The position numbers were made by a program, and so were the translations under genes. A DNA stretch of 19,672 nt from Spirochaetota bacterium. Lineage in GTDB: Bacteria; Spirochaetota; Spirochaetia; Treponematales; Treponemataceae. Shown piece by piece: positions 13,449 to 19,672 of this stretch (its first letter is position 1; every line of letters begins with the position of its first letter). The DNA lies in assembly GCA_023393015.1 (NCBI GenBank), contig JAEWMY010000004.1:1-19672 (forward strand), in the 5' to 3' direction. The notes under the pieces were generated by a model. That model was not told the DNA's origin. It searched no databases and saw only the letters and a list, made by a program, of their open reading frames with translations.

Positions 13449-15026
13449 TCACTTGCCCGAGCGGAATTCCCTGGGCGTCATCCCCGTGTTTTTCTTGAAA
13501 ATAAAGCTGAAATAATGGGGATCGCCGAAGCCCGATTCGTAGGCGATATCGCTGTTCTTCATCCCCGTCGTCGAAAGCAGGTACTTCGCGTGTTCTATCC
13601 TGGTACGCGTGAGATACTCGATGAAGCTTTCTCCCGACTCCTGCGAGAAGACGGCGCTGAAATGATTCGGGCTCACGTTCACGTGCGACGCGACCGAATG
13701 GAGCGAGATGTCCTGATCGGCGAAATGGACCTCGATATACTGTTTCGCCTTGTCTATCATCACGCGATACCTGCTCGGCATGCGGGACTCCCTGAACGAG
13801 ACGACGGCGGCGAGAAGGGACTTGACCTCGGTTCCGAAGGTCTCGCGGGAGGTTACGATCTCGGTGATGCGCTCGTGCTGGAGGAATTCGGGCAATACGT
13901 CGTGTATGTCGCCGCCGAGTTCCTCGACGAGTTTCGAGGCCGCGACGATGATATCCCCTATCAGGTAGTACCAGATGAAATTGCCCTGACCCGGCTTGTC
14001 GCCGAGCAGCCCGAGGTACTCCTCGATTATACCGTCGATATCGCCCGCGGAGGCGTACCGCAGGCGGTCTATGATCGGGTCGCCGTCCAGCTTCGATATG
14101 TCGATCTCTTCGCCCGGGCGAAGGTCCCCGATGCCGAGAATGTTGCGCCTGCCCGATTGCGAAAGGTGCCGGAGGGCGAGATCGGCGTCCGCGAAGGAAC
14201 GGGGTATGCCGCCGACTCGGTCGACGGGAGACCCTATGCCGATCGTGACGGCGTATCCGGAACTCCGCTCGATCTCGAACTTTATCCCTTGCGCTATCGT
14301 ATAGACGCACTCCTCGAGGGACTCCGTCCCGTTGCTCTTGACGAGCAAGGCGACCGTATCCATGTCTCGCGCGAAGGCGATGACGTCGCCCCGGCCCGCG
14401 ACCTGGTCGGCTATGACCGTGCGCGCCGTAGCGACGCCGGAGTACTTGCCCGGCTCAGACGATATCCCGACGAGCGCGACGATATAGCCGTGCGCGATGA
14501 GGTCCACGCCGACGTCCCTGCCCCGCTCGATCGCCTCGTCGGTGGCCACGAGGCCCGCCACGAGGTCGCACAGCCATCGCTCCCGGAGGATCTCCTCCGA
14601 CGTCCTGACCTGCCGGCTGAGCGCCTCGAGTTTCCTCTTGCTCATCCGTTCCTCGGCGATCTGCCGCGAAACCTTGTCGAGCGTCGCGAGCATGTCCGAC
14701 GACGATACCGGCTTGAGTAGGTATTCCTCCACGCCGATGGATATCGCCTCCTTCGCGTACTTGAACTCGTCATGCCCCGAAAGTATTACGATCTTCACCC
14801 ATGGCTGGGTTTTCCTGATTATCTTGGCGAGCGAAAGTCCGTCCATGAAGGGCATGCGTATGTCGGTTATGAGTATGTCCGGCTTCAGGTCCTTCATGAT
14901 CGAAAGCGCCATCTCGCCGTCGGGCGCCTCGCCGACGAGGGAGTATTCCGTGTCGTCCCACGGTATGCTGTTGCGAATGCCTTCGCGCACGACGATCTCG
15001 TCGTCGACGAGGAAAACGCTAATCAC
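13449..15026 (-). CDS. YesN-type response regulator, AraC-family output
   Basis: A 525-residue protein. The N-terminal receiver domain (about 1-120) has the acidic pair Asp8/Asp9, phosphoacceptor Asp55 (ILITDIRMP), Ser83 and Lys105 (LLKP). A long middle region (about 120-415) of the kind common in YesN regulators follows. The last ~100 residues are an AraC-type double helix-turn-helix: DISLHSVASHVNVSPNHFS, then NSDIAYESGFGDPHYFSFIF with the C-terminal KKNTGMTPREFR. The GTG start overlaps the kinase stop by 4 bp (GTGA) and has GGCGGAG upstream. It should be phosphorylated by the kinase encoded just before it and activate genes for uptake or use of the sugar sensed by the operon's binding protein. 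Target genes are not identifiable here. Confidence 0.93.
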   Translation of the reverse strand: MISVFLVDDEIVVREGIRNSIPWDDTEYSLVGEAPDGEMALSIMKDLKPDILITDIRMPFMDGLSLAKIIRKTQPWVKIVILSGHDEFKYAKEAISIGVEEYLLKPVSSSDMLATLDKVSRQIAEERMSKRKLEALSRQVRTSEEILRERWLCDLVAGLVATDEAIERGRDVGVDLIAHGYIVALVGISSEPGKYSGVATARTVIADQVAGRGDVIAFARDMDTVALLVKSNGTESLEECVYTIAQGIKFEIERSSGYAVTIGIGSPVDRVGGIPRSFADADLALRHLSQSGRRNILGIGDLRPGEEIDISKLDGDPIIDRLRYASAGDIDGIIEEYLGLLGDKPGQGNFIWYYLIGDIIVAASKLVEELGGDIHDVLPEFLQHERITEIVTSRETFGTEVKSLLAAVVSFRESRMPSRYRVMIDKAKQYIEVHFADQDISLHSVASHVNVSPNHFSAVFSQESGESFIEYLTRTRIEHAKYLLSTTGMKNSDIAYESGFGDPHYFSFIFKKNTGMTPREFRSGK

Positions 15027-16492
15027 GCCCGCTCCGCCATCGGCACGGTGAACCTGACGCGCGTGCCCTCGCGGTACGCGCTCTCGATCTCGAGCCGCGC
15101 GGCCCCGTTGTAAAAGAGGTCGAGCCTCTTGCTGACGTTGTAGAGCCCGTACACGTCGCTGATCGAATCCTCATCGTCTCCCTCCGATATCTGCCTTCGA
15201 ATATCCGCGAGCCGCTCGTCGGTAATGCCGATTCCGTCGTCCTCGACCGAAAAAACCATATTGTCGCCCTCCGACCGCACGCGGACGGTCACCATTCCCT
15301 TTCCCCGCTTGTTCTTGATTCCGTGATACAGGGCGTTCTCGACGAGCGGCTGCAAGAGGAGCTTCACGATCGGACGTTCGGAAAGCTCGCTCCCGCTTTC
15401 GATCTCGTAGTCGAGGATGTCCCGATAGCGGATTTTCTGTATGGTAAGGTAACTCCTGACGTGATCCAGTTCCTCCGCGACGGTGATCCAGTCCTTGCCC
15501 CGGTTGAGAGATATCCTGAAGAAACTGGAGAACGCGCGCGTTATCTCGATTACCTGGTCGTACCGGTGCGCCTCGGCGAGCCAGATGATCGTGTCGAAGG
15601 TATTGTAGAGAAAGTGCGGCGTTATCTGGGCCTGGAGCGCCTTCATCTCGGATTTTTGCAGGTTCTTCTGCTCGCGCACGTTCGTCTCGATCAGCTCGCG
15701 GATCTTGACCGCCATGACGTTGAGGTATTCGGTCAACCGGTCGAGCTCGCGAACGCGCGGCACCTCGACTCGGACGGAAAGGTCGCCGTCGGCGATGCGC
15801 TTGGACATGATCTCGAGCTCCTTGATGGGCCGGTTGATGCTGCGCGAAACCGACCGCTGGGCGAACATCGCGAAGGCCGTGACGAACAGCACGATGCCTA
15901 TCTGGAGCATGGCGAGCATCCACGTCGAACGCTTGATGCTCTCGTTCGTCCTCGCGGCCGCCTCGATCTCGAGGACGATGAAATCCTGCAGGATGTCCGA
16001 CACGAGGGCCGACACGCCGCGAACCTCCTCCAGTATCTTCTCGTTTTCGCTCACCGGAAATCCGCCGCGGGTCTGCACGCCCATGCGGTCCACGTAGCGC
16101 GACAGGGTGTTCATCGCCCGTCCGGCGACCTCGAGTATCTGCCGGTTCCCCGTCACGATCGTCGTTCTCTTGATCTCGGCGAGACGCGCGTTGATGTCCC
16201 TGATGATCACGTATTGCTCGCCCTCGTCGAACGGGATATTCCCCGCCACGATGTCCCATATCTCGTTCGTCACGGCGATTTTCACGATCTGGTTGAGCTC
16301 GTTCGTCTTGCTCACGTTCGTGATGATCCTGTCGTAGCGGGCGGTTTGATAGAGGGAGACGGCGACGCTCGTGACCGACGGAAGGAGCATTATGGCGATG
16401 ATTACGACGTAGGAAACCCGGATCTTCCTTCGGATGCTGTAACTCTTGAGAAAGGGAAGAAGGCGTTCGACACGGTCCAGTATCCCCGCCAC
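15023..16492 (-). CDS. YesM/LytS-type sensor histidine kinase
   Basis: A 489-residue inner-membrane kinase. It has one membrane helix (about 26-48), an extracytoplasmic sensor region of about 140 residues, a second helix (about 191-212) and a HAMP linker (about 213-265). The His_kinase (PF06580-like) segment carries the phosphorylated His293 in QITPHFLYNTFD, and the ATP-binding domain has QPLVENALYHG (381-391), VEDDGIGI (416-423) and GLYNVSKRL (449-457). The GTG start lies 1 bp after the binding-protein stop. The sensor region lacks a recognisable ligand-binding domain, which fits a design where the co-encoded periplasmic sugar-binding lipoprotein presents the signal. The start is set by the operon spacing; the ribosome site is weak, suggesting coupled translation. 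Confidence 0.92.
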   Translation of the reverse strand: MAGILDRVERLLPFLKSYSIRRKIRVSYVVIIAIMLLPSVTSVAVSLYQTARYDRIITNVSKTNELNQIVKIAVTNEIWDIVAGNIPFDEGEQYVIIRDINARLAEIKRTTIVTGNRQILEVAGRAMNTLSRYVDRMGVQTRGGFPVSENEKILEEVRGVSALVSDILQDFIVLEIEAAARTNESIKRSTWMLAMLQIGIVLFVTAFAMFAQRSVSRSINRPIKELEIMSKRIADGDLSVRVEVPRVRELDRLTEYLNVMAVKIRELIETNVREQKNLQKSEMKALQAQITPHFLYNTFDTIIWLAEAHRYDQVIEITRAFSSFFRISLNRGKDWITVAEELDHVRSYLTIQKIRYRDILDYEIESGSELSERPIVKLLLQPLVENALYHGIKNKRGKGMVTVRVRSEGDNMVFSVEDDGIGITDERLADIRRQISEGDDEDSISDVYGLYNVSKRLDLFYNGAARLEIESAYREGTRVRFTVPMAERA

Positions 16493-16493
16493 G

Positions 16494-17552
16494 TCAGTAC
16501 CCGCGCGGCTCTACGAGAAGCAGGTTGTCGTCCTCGGTGAACACCTGTTCGTCGACGTGCAAAAGTCGCGGTATCGTCTCGTTTCGCGCGAGCTTGGTCG
16601 CGAGCTCCATGATGACCGGCCCGGTTTTCGGGTTGCACTCGATGACACAATTCACCTCGCCCGCGCGAAGGGCGTCTATCGCGGCCTGCTCTGCGTCGAT
16701 TGAAACGATCATGATGTCCTTGCCGGGACGGATGCCCCTGATCTTGAGCGCGTCGATTACGCCGAGCGTCATGCTGTCGTTGTGGGAAAAGACGGCGTCG
16801 AACGCGAGTCCCTCGCGGAGCAGCGAAAGCATGAGCTCGTATCCCTTCGAGCGAAGGAAATCCCCGGACTCGCTGTGCGCGATCGCATACCCCGGGTCGT
16901 CGCCCAGTTCGGCGCGGAAGCCCTCGCCCCGACCCATGGCGACCGACGAGCCCTCCGTGCCGGTCAACTCGAGTATTCGGACCTGCCTGTCGGGAAAGGA
17001 ACCCTTCCGCTTCGCCGCCTCGAATTTCCTGCGGATGAACCGCGCGGCGTTTCGCCCCTCGAGATGGCTGTCGGTGCCGATAAAACCGGCGAAGAGACTC
17101 GGGTCAGATGTGTTGATCTTGCGGTCGGTAATCAATACCGGGATACCGGCGTCCTTCGCCTCCTGCAGGACGTTATCCCACCCGTCGGTCACGATCGGCA
17201 CGAAGGCGATCACGTCGACCTGATAGGCGATAAACGAACGGAGGGCCTTGATCTGGTTTTCCTGCTTTTGCTCGGCGTTCTCGTAGATAAGCTGGATTCC
17301 GTACTCGGTCGCCGCCTCTTTCACGGATCGCGTATTGCACATCCTCCAGGCGCTTTCGGCGCCGATTTGGGAGAAACCGAGAAGTATCTTTTTTTCCTCG
17401 GGAACCGGCGCCGGGATATCCTTCTTGCTCGAACATCCTGTCGCCATGGTCACCAACGCGAGCGCGAGCGCGAGCGCGAGCGCGCGTGTCAGCCCCGCGA
17501 TTACGCGGTCAATCCGGGCGACCCGCCCTGGCCGTATGCCGGATGTATGCAT
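16494..17552 (-). CDS. YtfQ-like periplasmic sugar-binding lipoprotein
   Basis: A 352-residue type I periplasmic binding protein (RbsB/LacI fold). The ATG at 17552 has GGGGAGG 9 nt upstream. The signal peptide contains an Ala-Leu run (24-33) encoded by a hexanucleotide repeat and ends at a relaxed lipobox (ATGC) with Cys40. The first lobe, KILLGFSQIGAESAWR followed by AEQKQENQIKALRSFIA and VDVIAFVPIVTDGWDNVLQEAKDAGIPV, strongly resembles E. coli YtfQ, which binds galactofuranose. The second lobe contains VFSHNDSMTLGVIDAL and IMIVSIDAEQAAIDAL. No ABC transporter genes follow; instead a kinase and response regulator do. I infer that it senses a sugar, possibly a furanose, for that pair. Confidence 0.88.
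   Translation of the reverse strand: MHTSGIRPGRVARIDRVIAGLTRALALALALALVTMATGCSSKKDIPAPVPEEKKILLGFSQIGAESAWRMCNTRSVKEAATEYGIQLIYENAEQKQENQIKALRSFIAYQVDVIAFVPIVTDGWDNVLQEAKDAGIPVLITDRKINTSDPSLFAGFIGTDSHLEGRNAARFIRRKFEAAKRKGSFPDRQVRILELTGTEGSSVAMGRGEGFRAELGDDPGYAIAHSESGDFLRSKGYELMLSLLREGLAFDAVFSHNDSMTLGVIDALKIRGIRPGKDIMIVSIDAEQAAIDALRAGEVNCVIECNPKTGPVIMELATKLARNETIPRLLHVDEQVFTEDDNLLLVEPRGY
17457..17484. repeat. (CGCGAG)4 tandem hexamer in signal peptide
   Basis: Four perfect copies of CGCGAG (17457-17480) plus a partial copy encode the Leu-Ala run of the binding protein's signal peptide on the minus strand. Gain or loss of a unit keeps the frame and adds or removes one Ala-Leu pair in the hydrophobic core. 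Confidence 0.85.
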
Positions 17553-17573
17553 GAGCAGATACCTCCCCGATGC

Positions 17574-17585
17574 GTGTAGGTACAC
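17574..17585. promoter_or_regulatory. Inverted repeat at the start of the sensor operon transcript
   Basis: GTGTA-GG-TACAC is a perfect 5+5 inverted repeat overlapping the predicted transcription start of the binding-protein operon (about 17581). It could be an operator for autoregulation. It is short, so chance is possible. Confidence 0.35.
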
Positions 17586-17587
17586 TC

Positions 17588-17616
17588 ATCATACATCCGT
17601 ACTCGGATTAACTCAA
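17588..17616 (-). promoter_or_regulatory. Promoter of the sugar sensor operon
   Basis: On the minus strand, TTGAGT (complement of 17611-17616) and TATGAT (complement of 17588-17593) are separated by exactly 17 bp. That is four of six and five of six matches to the sigma70 consensus. The -35 overlaps the ilvB stop codon. The predicted start near 17581 gives a leader of about 30 nt including the GGGGAGG ribosome site. It would let the sensor operon be expressed independently of ilvB. Confidence 0.65.
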
Positions 17617-19442
17617 GCGTTTTCGAAGACGGGGGCGCCGGTTATCGCCTCGACGTTCGCGCGACCGGCGGGGACGAAGGGATAGACCATCTCGTCCTGC
17701 CTGATCGGGCATCGCACGAAGCGCGGACCTGAACCGCCGAAGGCCACCGTTTCCCATCCCGGCTCCTCGGCCGACACCGCGACTATGCCGAAACCCTCCG
17801 CGATCCTGATCAAGTCGGGCGCGCGCTCAAAGATGGACGCCGAGAAATTCTTCTTGAAGATGAAGTCCTGTTGCTGGCGAACCATGCCCAAGGCTCCGTT
17901 GTCGAAGACGAGAACGGTAACGTCAAGGCCGAGCTCGGCGAGGGTCGCCAGTTCCTGCACGTTCATCATGATCGAACCGTCGCCCGAAATGCACACGACG
18001 CGCGTGCCGGGATTCGCGATCGCGGCCCCGATGGCGACCGGCAAGCCGAAGCCCATCGTCCCGAGCGATCCGGAAGTAAGGAACCTCCGTGGACCGTTCA
18101 CGGGATAATACTGGGCGGCCCACATCTGATGCTGACCGACGTCGGTCGTCACGATGATGGTCCCGCCGTCGGAGCCGGCCTTGTCGGCATAGGAGGGAAT
18201 CGACGAGATAACAGCCCCCGGATGGGGATAGTCACCTGTGCCGATACCGGGTAAGCGCTCCCGTTCTGCCTCGGCCTCGGCCTTCATCGCGCCGATGGTC
18301 CCGAGCCACTCGGCGCGGTCACGCGAACGCGCTTTCGCGGCCGCGGGATTCGGCGTTATCGCTGGTTTCCCGTCGGCGCTTGCCGGGACTGACGCACCGG
18401 CCGGAGCTATCGCACCGCTTGCCAGTTCGTCGATGCGGGCAGCGAGCGCCGGCAGGGCCGACTCCGCGTCACCGACGAGGGATATCGCGGCGGGCAGTAT
18501 CTTGTTGACCTCGGCCGCGTCGATGTCGATGTGAATGATCCTCGCGTCCGGGCAGAACCGTTTGATGAGTCCGGTCGCCCGGTCGTCGAAACGGACGCCG
18601 ACCGCGAGAACAAGATCGGAGTCGTGCATCGCGCGATTCGCCGCGACGCTCCCGTGCATCCCGACCATTCCGGCGACCTCGGGATCGCGCGAGGCGACCG
18701 CGCCGATACCCATGAGGCTCGTCACCACCGGCAAGCGGAACGACTCGCGCAGCCGCGCGATCCCGTCCGCGCCGTCGCGGCTGTTGCAACCCCCTCCTGC
18801 ATAGAGCACCGGGCGAGAAGACTCGAGCAAGGCGCGCGCCGCACGGTCGATCGCGTCAGCGAATTCCTCCGCCTCGGCGCGAAACCGCGCCGCCCCGCGG
18901 ACCGGTACGCCCGGTTCCGGCCACGCCTCGAAACGCGCGGTCTGAAGCTGGATGTCCCGGGGTATATCGACGAGTACGGGTCCGGGCCGGCCCTCCGCCG
19001 CGAGGGCGAAGGCGCGCGGAATGGCCTCGAGAAGTTCGGCCGCAGAGTTCACCATCACGCTGTGTTTGGTGATCGGAAACGATAATCCGAAGGTGTCGGC
19101 CTCCTGAAAGGCGTCCGTTCCGATCAAGTAGGTATTGACCTGTCCGGTAATGGCGACGAGGGGAATCGAGTCCGATCGGGCATCAGCAATCGCCGTCAGG
19201 AGATTCATCGCTCCGGGGCCACTCGTCGCCAGGCATACGGCCGTCTTTCCCGTCGACCGGGACATGCCCTGGGCGATAAAACCGCCGCCCTGCTCGTGCC
19301 TGACGAGGACGTGGCGTATGGAACTGCGGGCGAGTTCGTCGTACAACGGCAATATCGAGCCGCCCGGAATGCCGGAGACCGTCTCGATTCCCTGACGCTC
19401 GAGTAATTTCACCACTATCTGGGCACCTGTCGCTTCGATCAT
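17613..19442 (-). CDS. ilvB: Acetolactate synthase large (catalytic) subunit
   Basis: A 609-residue ThDP-dependent enzyme. It condenses two pyruvates to acetolactate (valine/leucine path), or pyruvate and 2-oxobutyrate (isoleucine path). The catalytic Glu50 lies in VRHEQGGG, and the ThDP/Mg site is GDGS (487-490) through Asn515. TTDVGQHQMWAAQYY (432-446) and GSLGTMGFGLP (458-468) are family hallmarks. The ATG at 19442 has AAGGAG 7 nt upstream and was preferred over an ATG six codons earlier. Position 524 is Gln (VRQQQ) where most homologues have Trp (RQWQ). An Ala/Pro-rich segment (about 341-377) lengthens the linker before the C-terminal domain. No small subunit (ilvN) gene follows within the window. 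Transcription is probably controlled by the leader-peptide attenuator and a palindromic site upstream. Confidence 0.94.
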   Translation of the reverse strand: MIEATGAQIVVKLLERQGIETVSGIPGGSILPLYDELARSSIRHVLVRHEQGGGFIAQGMSRSTGKTAVCLATSGPGAMNLLTAIADARSDSIPLVAITGQVNTYLIGTDAFQEADTFGLSFPITKHSVMVNSAAELLEAIPRAFALAAEGRPGPVLVDIPRDIQLQTARFEAWPEPGVPVRGAARFRAEAEEFADAIDRAARALLESSRPVLYAGGGCNSRDGADGIARLRESFRLPVVTSLMGIGAVASRDPEVAGMVGMHGSVAANRAMHDSDLVLAVGVRFDDRATGLIKRFCPDARIIHIDIDAAEVNKILPAAISLVGDAESALPALAARIDELASGAIAPAGASVPASADGKPAITPNPAAAKARSRDRAEWLGTIGAMKAEAEAERERLPGIGTGDYPHPGAVISSIPSYADKAGSDGGTIIVTTDVGQHQMWAAQYYPVNGPRRFLTSGSLGTMGFGLPVAIGAAIANPGTRVVCISGDGSIMMNVQELATLAELGLDVTVLVFDNGALGMVRQQQDFIFKKNFSASIFERAPDLIRIAEGFGIVAVSAEEPGWETVAFGGSGPRFVRCPIRQDEMVYPFVPAGRANVEAITGAPVFENA

Positions 19443-19464
19443 AGCTTGCTCCTTTATCATCTTG

Positions 19465-19484
19465 TATACCTACCGGTAGGTATA
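19465..19484. promoter_or_regulatory. Perfect 20-bp palindrome upstream of ilvB
   Basis: TATACCTACCGGTAGGTATA is fully self-complementary, centred between 19474 and 19475, 22 bp before the ilvB ATG and downstream of the attenuator. A possible internal promoter abuts it: TTGAAT (complement of 19502-19507) and TATATA (complement of 19481-19486), with a short 15-bp spacer. As DNA it resembles the operators of TetR-type repressors. As RNA it would make an 8-bp hairpin with a CCGG loop just before the ribosome site. Confidence 0.6.
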
Positions 19485-19505
19485 TAGCACCAATCCCGGA
19501 CATTC

Positions 19506-19538
19506 AAAAAAAAACCCTCCGGTGTCTCCGGAGGGTTT
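19506..19538 (-). terminator. ilvB attenuator terminator
   Basis: On the minus strand CCCTCCGG pairs perfectly with CCGGAGGG around a 5-nt loop (AGACA), extended by three A-U pairs, and is followed by nine T. It begins 17 bp after the leader peptide stop codon and 64 bp before ilvB. On the + strand only three T follow the stem, so it works for the ilvB direction. Confidence 0.9.
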
Positions 19539-19555
19539 CGTTACGCAACGAACGC

Positions 19556-19651
19556 TCATGCCCCGGGCAGACGGCTCTCAATTCCGGTAAGTACTACCAG
19601 CGCTACGAGAACTACTACTACCACAAGACCAAAAGCTGTATTCATATTCAT
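19556..19651 (-). CDS. ilvB leader peptide (Val/Leu-rich attenuation peptide)
   Basis: A 31-codon frame on the minus strand starting at ATG 19651 (a second ATG is at 19645) and ending in TGA at 19556. An in-frame TAA two codons upstream fixes the start. The peptide contains VVVVVLVALVVL at residues 10-21; overall 8 Val, 5 Leu and 1 Ile of 31. Five consecutive Val codons (GTG GTA GTA GTA GTT) form the likely stall site. It is followed after 17 bp by a strong terminator and then ilvB, the arrangement of E. coli ivbL-ilvBN. Ribosome stalling on scarce Val- or Leu-tRNA would prevent the terminator from folding. No Shine-Dalgarno is visible, and a CATAAT box just upstream would give a nearly leaderless message. 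Confidence 0.85.
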   Translation of the reverse strand: MNMNTAFGLVVVVVLVALVVLTGIESRLPGA

Positions 19652-19657
19652 ATATTA

Positions 19658-19671
19658 TGCATAATTATGCA
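19658..19671. promoter_or_regulatory. AT-rich palindrome and likely -10 region upstream of the leader peptide
   Basis: TGCATAATTATGCA is a perfect 14-bp palindrome at the window edge, 6 bp before the leader peptide ATG. On the minus strand it contains CATAAT, a plausible -10 box whose -35 would lie outside the window. It may combine promoter and operator functions. Confidence 0.45.
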
Positions 19672-19672
19672 C

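Noticed and set aside
13404..14720. Long + strand frame opposite the response regulator
   Set aside because: The minus-strand protein has complete receiver and AraC motifs. The + frame has no domain and would run through the + strand terminator.
17457..17484. CRISPR-like or satellite repeat at the CGCGAG run
   Set aside because: The units are contiguous 6-mers inside a coding signal peptide with no spacers.
19541..19672. Non-coding tail with a T-box or riboswitch upstream of ilvB
   Set aside because: No T-box sequence or specifier-loop structure was recognised. The Val/Leu-rich coding frame plus terminator explains the region better.

Overview
The window is GC-rich chromosomal DNA from a bacterium with an outer membrane. 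It contains a TonB-dependent receptor, ExbB/ExbD/TonB proteins and lipoproteins with relaxed lipoboxes. YesM/YesN-type sensing, a YtfQ-like binding protein and the overall gene style fit a high-GC spirochaete (Spirochaetia, Treponema-like). That assignment is an inference from protein style, not from a marker gene. Packing is tight, with 4-bp stop/start overlaps and GTG/TTG starts. I see no insertion sequence, phage gene, tRNA, rRNA or CRISPR array.

Left part (1-4114, + strand): an apparent operon that starts outside the window. It encodes a TonB-dependent outer-membrane receptor (N-terminus missing), a lipoprotein of unknown function, ExbB, two different ExbD proteins and a short TonB. It looks like a dedicated energised uptake system for one substrate, with receptor and motor in one transcript.

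Middle (4129-10355, - strand): a long-chain acyl-CoA synthetase with a palindromic site upstream, then the block purB, guaB, purA in transcription order. These enzymes split IMP toward AMP (PurA, PurB) and XMP/GMP (GuaB). A strong intrinsic terminator sits between purB and guaB and leaves only about 25 bp before the guaB start. A second strong terminator closes the block after purA.

10413-13114: a + strand pair encodes a twelve-or-so-helix DUF1538 membrane protein with a clear internal duplication and, overlapping it by 4 bp, a protein made of two fused PII-like domains. This looks like a PII-regulated membrane system of unknown substrate. Convergent to it lies engB, an essential ribosome-assembly GTPase. 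The 13115-13448 intergenic region has the engB promoter, a spaced direct repeat, and a strong + strand terminator with no + strand gene to serve.

13449-17552 (- strand): a three-gene sensory operon with its own good promoter. It encodes a YtfQ-like sugar-binding lipoprotein, a YesM-type histidine kinase and a YesN-type AraC response regulator. No transporter genes accompany it, so it reads as a three-component sugar sensor.

17613-19672 (- strand): ilvB (acetolactate synthase large subunit) and its leader. The leader region encodes a 31-residue peptide with a Val/Leu run (8 Val, 5 Leu, 1 Ile). An intrinsic terminator follows 17 bp after its stop codon, which is a classic translation-coupled attenuator. 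A perfect 20-bp palindrome then lies between the attenuator and the ilvB start, suggesting a second control layer. IlvB carries Gln where most acetolactate synthases have the specificity Trp, as in E. coli AHAS I, whose operon is also Val/Leu-attenuated.
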